The notes beneath the pieces were generated by a model. The model saw only the letters and a list, made by a program, of their open reading frames with translations. It was not told the origin of the DNA and searched no databases. Below are positions 17,519-25,968 of a stretch of 64,000 nucleotides of DNA, in pieces (the stretch's first letter is position 1; every line of letters begins with the position of its first letter). The DNA comes from an uncultured Alistipes sp. (GTDB lineage: Bacteria; Bacteroidota; Bacteroidia; Bacteroidales; UBA932): positions 248,001-312,000 of the forward strand of contig CABMPD010000001.1 in NCBI GenBank assembly GCA_902388455.1, in the 5' to 3' direction. Made by a program: the position numbers and the translations under genes.

Positions 17519-17550
17519 TTTGCATATCCAAATTTTTGTTGTGACATTTG
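17519..17550 (+). promoter_or_regulatory. metK: candidate metK promoter
   Basis: TTTG (17519-17522), 20 bp, then GACATTTG (17543-17550), one mismatch to TAnnTTTG. It would give a leader of about 165 nt that includes the hairpin at 17662. The 255-bp gap also contains the upstream region of the divergent Oar-like gene, for which I see no clear promoter. Confidence 0.35.
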
Positions 17551-17661
17551 CGCGACATTTCTGAAAAGGGAATGTAAAACGAGTTTTGTGGACAGATTTG
17601 CCTGCTTGCAACCACACTAAAAAATGCTAAAATGAATCTTTCATACAGTTAGTGTTTTGTC

Positions 17662-17698
17662 AAATCTCTCCGAAACTCGTTCGGAAGAGATTTTTTTG
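17662..17698 (+). terminator. terminator-type hairpin in the metK leader (possible attenuator)
   Basis: The arms AAATCTCTCCGAA and TTCGGAAGAGATTT pair with one bulged A and run into seven Ts, only 23 bp before the metK ATG. No plus-strand gene lies between the pheS terminator and this point, so its natural role would be premature termination of metK transcription. I do not recognise a known SAM riboswitch in the preceding 100 nt. Confidence 0.6.
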
Positions 17699-17720
17699 TT
17701 TTATATACCTTTTATATATT

Positions 17721-19007
<1,287 letters not shown>

Positions 19008-19012
19008 CATCA

Positions 19013-19837
19013 CTATCCCGGACGGGAAACAAAGGCGATGCTGGCGTAAGAGACCCTGATGCCGGGAATAACCCGGAGGGCATCCCAGCAGGCCTCTACA
19101 GTAGCGCCCGTGGTAAGAACGTCGTCCACAAGCAGAACATGACGGCCGCTGAGTATCCCGGCGGCCGTTTTTATATCCTTGAGAGCAAATGCGCCGGAGA
19201 CATTCTCCCATTTGCTTCCAACACTCATTCCTGTCTGAGAAGCACTGTAGCGGACACGGCCGAGAATATCTGTGGAGACCGGTATCCGGCTCCCGGCAGC
19301 TGCACGAGAGGTCCTGCATGAAGGATGCCCTGAAAGACCTTCTGAAACTCCATGAGCGATGACCTCCGCCTGATTATAACCGCGCTTCCATTTTCTTTTC
19401 CAATGCAGGGGGACTGGAATTATCACATCCGGCAACGGGTATGCCGCCTCGCGCATTTTTCCGCCGAGTAACCGGCCCAGCCAGCGGCCAAGAGCCATCT
19501 CTCCTTTATATTTAAGTGCATAAAGAAGACGGCGGTAATCATTGTCCCTTGAATAATAAAAAAGTGAGACCACCCCTTCCAGAAAAGTCCTCCCCCAGAG
19601 AATCTGCTCAGCCGGATTGTTCCTCCAGCTCCAGAAATACGTCATAGGCATATCTGTCAGACAACTGCTGCATACATGCCGCTCATGAACCTCCAGCAGA
19701 TCTCCGCACACCACGCACTTCCGCGGCCATATCATATCCGCCAGCTCCCTCCAGCCCGAAACCCAGTCCACTGCCCGGTCTGTCCCGGCCGGGTCACCTG
19801 CCCCTATCAGTCCTGACCTCCACATACCAAATCCCAT
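19013..19837 (-). CDS. comF: ComF-family phosphoribosyltransferase-like protein
   Basis: 274 residues. The zinc-finger pattern CVVCGD...HVCSSC at about 38-62 and the PRTase-type motif VLLVDDVLTTGAT near the C-terminus identify the ComF/GntX family. It also has VIIPVPLHWKRKWKRGYNQAEVIA, the family's most conserved block. Homologues act in DNA uptake or DNA-derived nutrient use; no competence genes are nearby. The longer frame to 19852 begins with TTG within the promoter box, so the ATG at 19837 is preferred (19825 is also possible). A 23-residue stretch between RGYNQ and the PRTase motif seems longer than usual. Confidence 0.88.
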   Translation of the reverse strand: MGFGMWRSGLIGAGDPAGTDRAVDWVSGWRELADMIWPRKCVVCGDLLEVHERHVCSSCLTDMPMTYFWSWRNNPAEQILWGRTFLEGVVSLFYYSRDNDYRRLLYALKYKGEMALGRWLGRLLGGKMREAAYPLPDVIIPVPLHWKRKWKRGYNQAEVIAHGVSEGLSGHPSCRTSRAAAGSRIPVSTDILGRVRYSASQTGMSVGSKWENVSGAFALKDIKTAAGILSGRHVLLVDDVLTTGATVEACWDALRVIPGIRVSYASIAFVSRPG

Positions 19838-19849
19838 TTTACGACCCCA

Positions 19850-19857
19850 CAAACTTA
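19850..19857 (-). promoter_or_regulatory. minus-7 element TAAGTTTG of the comF gene
   Basis: Minus-strand exact TAnnTTTG match 13 bp upstream of the chosen ATG. It rules out the longer TTG start. Confidence 0.5.
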
Positions 19858-19887
19858 GGAATAATATCGGTTATTGCCTAAAAAACA

Positions 19888-21960
19888 TTAATCTGACAAT
19901 AATTCAATATCCCTCCATGAACCTTCAAAGCTTTCTCCTACTGATACTTTAGGCACCTGTGGCTTATTGTATGCCGGAGTGGAGGATAATTTACGGACAG
20001 CATCCGTCACATAGTCTCCAAGTTCTCCCAAGGTCACTTCCCCGCGGGACTCCTGAAGCTTCTTGAGCAGGTAATAAGTGAACATTCCGTGTCCCTTCTC
20101 ATCGTACCCCATAGCCGTCTGGTCCCCCTGAGCGGCTGAAAAAACTACCATTTTGCCCTGAGGTGCCTCTGACTTAACCCTGAGTGCTATTCCCCTGGCG
20201 GCCGTCAGCATCTGGTCGTCACGGTCAGCACCGGAAAAACAGGCATCCATGAAAACAAGGACCGAAGAAGCCGGAATCGCGGAAAGCTGTGAATACAGTT
20301 CGCTCAGCTTGTAGCCCGTAGCCACATTGTTGCCGTATCCGTCAACCGGCAGCAGGTATGCATCCTTTGAAGACTCATCCGGAATACCATGACCGGCATA
20401 ATAAAATATCAGCCTGGCCTCACCGCCGTAAGCCTTGCCGATATTGGTCAGCATGTCCACCTGCGCCCGAATATTGTTAAGCGTCGCATCCTGAACAAGG
20501 CTGATATTGGTCTCCGGTATGCCTAAGGTTCTTATACAGTACTGTCTGAATGTATTCCCGTCATTTATAGCATAGTTGACCCTGGACTCGGTATCATAAT
20601 TCTCGTTGGCAATAATCACTGCAAACGTATTCTCGGACTTGCGTCCGGTAAGCGGGATATCCGTATCCACATCGGACTTGCCGACCGACAGACTGCGGCT
20701 GGTTATCAGCTGGCGGTTCTCCAGCGTTTTGCCGGCAGATTCAGTACTGATTTCTATCGGGGCAAAATCATAGTCTACAGCCACATCGGCATACTGCAGC
20801 GCATCAGTATTGCTGTAAGAATACGTTGTCCCGTCATCCATACGGTAAATCATTCCGACGAGAGCAAGAGTATCCCCAATGATGTCATACTCACCGGACT
20901 TCTCAATCTGACTGAACTGTTCTTCAAACCCCGGTGCAGCGTCTATCGGAACTCTTAGAAGAACATCTCCAAATCTCGAGTCACTGATCAGGAAGACTTC
21001 ATTGTCCGCATCATAGTCGACGATAGACTGCCTCGCCTCCATCCCGGAATACGCCCCTCTCAGGTACCAGGCTCTTCCCTCCGCCACCAGCGAATCCACA
21101 AGCTGCTGCCGGGCCACATTGTTGACCCTCCTCACATAATCCTCGCTCTTCTCATACTTCCCCTTTTTCTGCCAGATGCCTACTTCTCTTTCAACAGCAC
21201 CTTTGGCCCATACACTGAAAGGAGGAATCATGGAATACATCGTCAATCTGTCATCCGTGAAAGAAACAGCGGACAACGAGAACAATCCGCGCTCCATCGC
21301 CTTGGAAATAAGCATGCACTCAGAAAAATACAGATTGTCCGCCTCCATATCCAAGGAAAAATCAAAATCACCTGACAAATCAGCAGGCACCGCGGCATAC
21401 GGCTCATAACCGGCGGCAAAATATCCTACATACTGCAGATCCCCGTCACTCAGACGTCTCCACATCATCCTCCCGGGCGAAAATGCACTCTGCCACATCA
21501 CTCCTATATTGTTTCCCGACTTTGTCGAATGTGTTGCCAGGACAAACATACCGCACTCCCCGTTCACCTGCATTTCGGCCTCGAACTGAGATGTCTCATA
21601 CGTGGGGAAAGTGTAGAAAGGATGCTTTATGGACAACTTCACATAATCAGCCCTCGAGCCGCCCGATGATATCAGCACCACCGTCTCGCCACTGGCCAGA
21701 AGCTCCACGTCTATCACGTCGTAAGTGACCGAGTCCTCGAACACTGCATTGTCCCCACGGAAAAGCATCTGCTGCTGACACATAGACATCAGCGCCATCA
21801 CCTCCGCCTGCCGCTGGCCGCCGCCGGGCAGGGATACTCCGAGGTACTCGCCTTCACCCAGGCGGACTGCCCAGTCCGGTATCCTCACCGGCTCAGCATA
21901 GGACAGTGCAGCCGTAAGGCCGAAAACCATAATCCAAGATATACAGCGTCTGCAAAACAT
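19888..21960 (-). CDS. exported caspase-like (peptidase C14) protein
   Basis: 690 residues. After a signal peptide (about 1-22), an N-terminal domain (25-250) begins IPDWAVRLGEGEYLGVSLPGGG and is shared with the next gene upstream. The cluster's central module (about 250-435) shows W...SEDYVRRVN, DYDADNEVFLI, DTLALVGMIY and KSDVDTDIP. The caspase-like domain (about 445-690) has FAVIIANENY, catalytic His524 in YYAGHG, KDAYLLPVDG and catalytic Cys574 in MDACFSG, so it should be active, probably after Lys or Arg. The KGHGMFTYYLLKKL helix is also present. It lies 17 bp downstream of its truncated paralogue. Substrate and trigger are unknown. Confidence 0.9.
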   Translation of the reverse strand: MFCRRCISWIMVFGLTAALSYAEPVRIPDWAVRLGEGEYLGVSLPGGGQRQAEVMALMSMCQQQMLFRGDNAVFEDSVTYDVIDVELLASGETVVLISSGGSRADYVKLSIKHPFYTFPTYETSQFEAEMQVNGECGMFVLATHSTKSGNNIGVMWQSAFSPGRMMWRRLSDGDLQYVGYFAAGYEPYAAVPADLSGDFDFSLDMEADNLYFSECMLISKAMERGLFSLSAVSFTDDRLTMYSMIPPFSVWAKGAVEREVGIWQKKGKYEKSEDYVRRVNNVARQQLVDSLVAEGRAWYLRGAYSGMEARQSIVDYDADNEVFLISDSRFGDVLLRVPIDAAPGFEEQFSQIEKSGEYDIIGDTLALVGMIYRMDDGTTYSYSNTDALQYADVAVDYDFAPIEISTESAGKTLENRQLITSRSLSVGKSDVDTDIPLTGRKSENTFAVIIANENYDTESRVNYAINDGNTFRQYCIRTLGIPETNISLVQDATLNNIRAQVDMLTNIGKAYGGEARLIFYYAGHGIPDESSKDAYLLPVDGYGNNVATGYKLSELYSQLSAIPASSVLVFMDACFSGADRDDQMLTAARGIALRVKSEAPQGKMVVFSAAQGDQTAMGYDEKGHGMFTYYLLKKLQESRGEVTLGELGDYVTDAVRKLSSTPAYNKPQVPKVSVGESFEGSWRDIELLSD

Positions 21961-21977
21961 AATATTCGTATTAAGGA

Positions 21978-23114
21978 TTAACTGCCTGAGACATCCGAAC
22001 TTCGATAGGTCCGTCCATCTGTCGTGGTATATGTCACACTGATCAGGGCCAGCCTGTCGTCGGCTATATCGTATTCGTATTCGCGCTTCAGGGCATCAAA
22101 CTTCTTCTCAAATGCTCCATGGTCTTCCTCAGGGACCGGAACAGAGACATATCCGAAGTGCGCGTCCCGTATCAAAAACATCTCCTTTTCCGAGTTATAA
22201 TAAAGGATTGACTGACTGTTCCTGTCCTGGATACCCGCAGACACCGAACGGATATAATATTGCCTCAAGGCGGTAGTCAGACTATCGATATACTTTGCCT
22301 CATCGACTTCTCCAGGCGTCAGATCGTTCAAGGCTCTTCTCACTCCCTTGTCCCTCCATGCGGAATAAACCGGTGCCCTGAACGAAAAGACCTGCTTGTC
22401 TTTCTGGAACGAAATAGAGGCAAGAAGCAGCAGGCCTGGCTGCTCCACTTCATTAATAAGCATAGACTCTGACAGAAAGTATTTACCGGCTTCTATCTCC
22501 ACTACAGAATCAAACGTACCATCATTACCTATATGACTTCCTGCTACTGTATAGGGTCTCAGTTCTATCTTATCGCACATATTCTGATTGACAGCCCCCT
22601 TTTCTCCGTCATGTACCCATAATCCGGGTTCCGTTTCCATATAGTCTGACCATTTGCACGCCAAATTGTAATTATTCTTTATTTTATATATATTCACATA
22701 CATCTCCCACTGACCCTCTACACGAATCGCCATTTCGCATTTTACAGCAACTTCGGAGCTATAAATCTCTTTTACCATTTTAACATTACGGGAAACACTC
22801 TCCCCGTCCACAAGTACGACAACAGTTTCTCCACTGGAAAGAAGTTCTACATTCTTAACATCATAACTGAATTCATTATTGACTATAAGCCTTGCGTTCT
22901 CTCCAAGTTTATAATTCATATCATACATAGCCATCAGCGCCATCGCCTCCGCCTGCCGCTGCCCGCCGCCGGGGAAGGACACCCCGAGATACTCGCCGTC
23001 CTCCAAGTTCACCGCCCACTCGGGAAGCTTCACCGGCGAAGCCGCCGCCGCAAGCAGGGAGGACATCACAAGGAGAAACTGAACGGCACCTATTTTAAGT
23101 ATATTCCAATGCAT
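21978..23114 (-). CDS. exported paralogue lacking the caspase domain
   Basis: 378 residues. Signal peptide, then an N-terminal domain starting KLPEWAVNLEDGEYLGVSFPGGG, clearly homologous to the downstream gene. The cluster's central module follows (YYNSEKEMFLIRDAHFGYV, DDRLALISVTYTTTDG) and the protein stops at SSDVSGS. That is where its relatives would continue into the SDVD linker and the peptidase. Either a deletion removed the caspase domain or the protein works as a peptidase-free partner. No remnant of the missing domain is seen in the 17-bp gap before the next gene. The upstream sequence is the palindromic element at 23.15-23.34 kb. Confidence 0.85.
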   Translation of the reverse strand: MHWNILKIGAVQFLLVMSSLLAAAASPVKLPEWAVNLEDGEYLGVSFPGGGQRQAEAMALMAMYDMNYKLGENARLIVNNEFSYDVKNVELLSSGETVVVLVDGESVSRNVKMVKEIYSSEVAVKCEMAIRVEGQWEMYVNIYKIKNNYNLACKWSDYMETEPGLWVHDGEKGAVNQNMCDKIELRPYTVAGSHIGNDGTFDSVVEIEAGKYFLSESMLINEVEQPGLLLLASISFQKDKQVFSFRAPVYSAWRDKGVRRALNDLTPGEVDEAKYIDSLTTALRQYYIRSVSAGIQDRNSQSILYYNSEKEMFLIRDAHFGYVSVPVPEEDHGAFEKKFDALKREYEYDIADDRLALISVTYTTTDGRTYRSSDVSGS

Positions 23115-23140
23115 ATTTTACGTTTTTGGTAATTTTTCAC

Positions 23141-23340
23141 TATGTTTGCATCATAAGCAGGACATGGCAAGTGTCCGGTGCGGCAATACTTGGAGCGAGA
23201 ATGTGGTAATTTTCAGTAAACAAGCACACACGCACACTCTGCATTCGTTTCGACAGTTACGGGTGTGGAACTGCGTGTGTGTTTGTTTACGGGTTTTACC
23301 ACAACCTTCGCTCAGACATTGCCGGTTCCACACCTTTTTA
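23141..23340 (+). other. palindromic transcribed-element candidate with TATGTTTG promoter
   Basis: The whole 223-bp intergenic stretch folds on itself. GTGTCCGGTGCGGCAAT and GAGCGAGAATGTGGTA near its left end pair imperfectly with TTTACCACAACCTTCGCTCA and ATTGCCGGTTCCACAC near its right end. The GCACACACGCAC and GTGTGTGTTTG stretches extend the stem. On the plus strand it is preceded by an exact TAnnTTTG element (23141-23148) and followed by CCTTTTTA. A 37-bp part of it recurs in opposite orientation at 30813-30850. It could be a structured RNA, a miniature mobile element, or a regulatory leader. I see no convincing protein in it. Confidence 0.45.
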
Positions 23341-25044
23341 TTTATCTGCTACAGGTCTTATACCCAATCCATGCCAGCGGGCAGAGCCGAATACACTACC
23401 TTTATCACTCTCATTATTAAAATACAGCATATCTGCTCCCTCTCCATCCTCATAATTCTCAGTTTTCGGCGAAGAGCTCCAATAATGCCCTACCTCTCCA
23501 ACGGAACTCGTTTCGAAATCAAATAACTTATAACCGTTAGTTGGTAGAAAAATACTTACACCATTAGGACCTGTCACCTTAAAACCGCCGTGACCATCTT
23601 CTGTCATCCATACCCATGTACACTCATCTACCAATTCTTTCAGTTCATCACTTGAAGGGAGGCGCCATCCCTCGCCCCAATTGGCAGTAGCAGCATCGTA
23701 TCGCGGATCTCCTGAAATATCACTTATATCTTGCTCCCATGTAATGCTGTTCTCCGAAAAATATTCTGTCTTTGTTTCTGTTTCACCCCAGGAATAGTAA
23801 TCACCGTATTCCGAAGGGCTGGAAGCACCTATATTGCAGGTCGCCCACCGCACACTAAGGCCAAGATCCACCCATTCGTGCCCATTGATCTCTCCTGCAA
23901 CCTCTCCTGCTTCTCCTGCAGGCTGGGAGATGTAAATGCCATAGGACTGAGAACCTTCAAGGCCGAACTCGAAGCTGCCGGTGCGATCAGAGCCGGAGGT
24001 ATTGGCATCTGCTGTAAGGTTGATATAGCCGGTGCAGTTGCCACCTGACTCGTACTCAAGATAGGCGTACTCCACATTGGTCAGCCAGTCGGTACTGTTC
24101 GCTATCCACAACTCCGGCTCTCCGTGGTTTTCGAAATACTCGTAGCTGTAGTTCTCGATAGTAAAAGGAATGAATGCATCATAATCTCCACCCTCCGCTT
24201 CAACGAAGAACTCGATACCCTCCGGCATTATAAGGATCTGTTCTTCGACAGACATGGACGGCTGGTAGACGAATATATACTCCGTCTGCTCCACGACTCC
24301 CATGTTGAGACGCACGAATATCGAGCACGAACGATCATTTCCAGTCTCATTGGGCTCTACTATAAAGCCCACTCTTCCTTCAATCTCAGTTTCTCCACGA
24401 TCATCCTCCATATACCAAAAATCACTAATCCAATCCTCGCCTCCATCTCCATACCCAACAGTCATTTTATATTTATATCCTCCATCGTAATTCTCTATCA
24501 CAACTCCGATTGACGGATCCCCACCGACAGCATCAGCAACATACTCAGGTTCCGGAATAACTAGACGCGGCTCATCAGTAGGATTGTCGGGATCATCCGA
24601 GGCCTCACCGAGGGTGGTGAAACTTTTGGTCTCGCCGGAGACTTCTACAATATCGTCGGTGATGCTGAAAGCATAGTAGTAGGTCGTACCAGGCTTGACA
24701 TCGACATCAGTAGATACTTCATAATAGTGGGTCGTAGTGTCCTCCTGATTAATTCTATTCCAGCTGCTGTAAAGGGTATCAGTCTCTCCCGCAGGGAAAT
24801 CGGGACTCTCGGATATGGCGAATCTACAGTCAAAGGAATGGTCTGATGTCGACTGTTCCCACTTGACACTTCCGATCAATGTCACCCAGGTCTCACCTAC
24901 CTGCTCCTTGCTGACATCCAGCGTCCTGACCGTTGGGTTGTTCTTGCCCACCTTATAATAATCATACTGCTCGTCACAAGAAACTGCGGCAATTAATGCC
25001 ATCAGCATAACTGCAGATATTTTAAGAATATTCAACTTATTCAT
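23338..25044 (-). CDS. BACON/FISUMP-domain lipoprotein
   Basis: 568 residues. Lipoprotein signal with lipobox AVSC at about Cys23. A fibronectin-III-like domain (about 40-145; GSVKWEQS, KPGTTYYYAF) is followed by two BACON-like beta-sandwiches (about 165-265 and 270-390). The C-terminal FISUMP domain (about 400-568) contains HEWVDLGLSVRWATCN, YYSWGE, GEGWRLPSSDELKEL and HYWSSSP. Such proteins sit on the cell surface of Bacteroidetes and are thought to bind carbohydrate or mediate adhesion. It is the last gene of the four-gene operon with the TPR-caspase protein, 18 bp after the barrel gene. Confidence 0.88.
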   Translation of the reverse strand: MNKLNILKISAVMLMALIAAVSCDEQYDYYKVGKNNPTVRTLDVSKEQVGETWVTLIGSVKWEQSTSDHSFDCRFAISESPDFPAGETDTLYSSWNRINQEDTTTHYYEVSTDVDVKPGTTYYYAFSITDDIVEVSGETKSFTTLGEASDDPDNPTDEPRLVIPEPEYVADAVGGDPSIGVVIENYDGGYKYKMTVGYGDGGEDWISDFWYMEDDRGETEIEGRVGFIVEPNETGNDRSCSIFVRLNMGVVEQTEYIFVYQPSMSVEEQILIMPEGIEFFVEAEGGDYDAFIPFTIENYSYEYFENHGEPELWIANSTDWLTNVEYAYLEYESGGNCTGYINLTADANTSGSDRTGSFEFGLEGSQSYGIYISQPAGEAGEVAGEINGHEWVDLGLSVRWATCNIGASSPSEYGDYYSWGETETKTEYFSENSITWEQDISDISGDPRYDAATANWGEGWRLPSSDELKELVDECTWVWMTEDGHGGFKVTGPNGVSIFLPTNGYKLFDFETSSVGEVGHYWSSSPKTENYEDGEGADMLYFNNESDKGSVFGSARWHGLGIRPVADK

Positions 25045-25062
25045 TGCAACTCGTTTTCAATG

Positions 25063-25953
25063 TTAGAAAATAAAACCGACTCCGGCATTCAATGTCCAGT
25101 TGGACGGATCGGCCGGACTGAAGAATTCCGGATTGCCTATATATGACGCACCGACATTCAGTGTAACGAAATCCATTCTGAGCATAAGGCCGACATCTCC
25201 TACAAAACCGCCGTCACCGGTCGGAACATCGTCGATATCCATCCAGGTCTCCATATTCTTTGAATCAACCCGTATATGTGGTGCTGTAGCAACCCAGCTA
25301 CCGTCAGCAAGCTCATGTCTGTCCTGCGTTAAGGCCATTCCAACTCCGAAATACAGATGCAGGGCACAGCCAAGACGGGCTACAGCTCCTACCGCAACCA
25401 CGGAGTGATTCTTCTTGGAACGTCCGGTAGTCCACCAGTAACCGGGAGCAATATCATCTCCTTCGGCATTTTGAAAACGCTCGTCCAAACTACCGCTGAA
25501 ATCACTGTAACTGTCCAACCAGGAAAGAGCGCGGATGTACCAGCCCCAGCGTTTTACCGTTCCGAACATGATACCAAGGGAAGGAGCAGTCGGAGTTCCG
25601 AATGCATCCATCCTGACTCCGGTCTGAAGAGAGACGAAGAAACTGTGCTTTTCCGGTTCCCGGTTCCACCACGTCTCCGGACGCATGACTATGGTCATGT
25701 CATTGCGCATCAGAGCGAAAGTGCGTTTGAATCCGCCGTACTGGGCATAGCCATAGTTAGCACCCGGCCGGAAAGAGAATGTGCCGTCAAGGCCGGAGAC
25801 CGTAGATGTCTTGCCGTTCCTGGTTTCTATTTTTACTCCGGGAATAGGGTTGCCGTGCTTGTCCACGACCTTACCCCTGACCGCATCCTGCGCGTGAGCC
25901 GAGAACAAGGCCGCGACCGCCAGGACACACATTAAAATGATTCTTTTCATCAT
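25063..25953 (-). CDS. carboxypeptidase-regulatory-like domain plus outer-membrane barrel protein
   Basis: 296 residues. The signal peptide ends AHA-QDA. A short beta-sandwich follows (about 24-95; RGKVVDKHGNPIPGVKIETRNG, SGLDGTFSF). The rest has alternating strands and ends NAGVGFIF, a C-terminal Phe typical of outer-membrane barrels. It is probably an 8-10-stranded barrel anchoring the complex to the outer membrane; the specific role is not recognised. It lies 15 bp after the TPR-caspase gene and 18 bp before the FISUMP lipoprotein gene, consistent with one transcript. Confidence 0.8.
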   Translation of the reverse strand: MMKRIILMCVLAVAALFSAHAQDAVRGKVVDKHGNPIPGVKIETRNGKTSTVSGLDGTFSFRPGANYGYAQYGGFKRTFALMRNDMTIVMRPETWWNREPEKHSFFVSLQTGVRMDAFGTPTAPSLGIMFGTVKRWGWYIRALSWLDSYSDFSGSLDERFQNAEGDDIAPGYWWTTGRSKKNHSVVAVGAVARLGCALHLYFGVGMALTQDRHELADGSWVATAPHIRVDSKNMETWMDIDDVPTGDGGFVGDVGLMLRMDFVTLNVGASYIGNPEFFSPADPSNWTLNAGVGFIF

Positions 25954-25968
25954 TATTCTGTATAAAAT

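Noticed and set aside
17551..17661. Known SAM riboswitch class in the metK leader
   Set aside because: I could not align the SAM-I, SAM-II or SAM-III core sequences to this stretch; only the terminator hairpin is supported.
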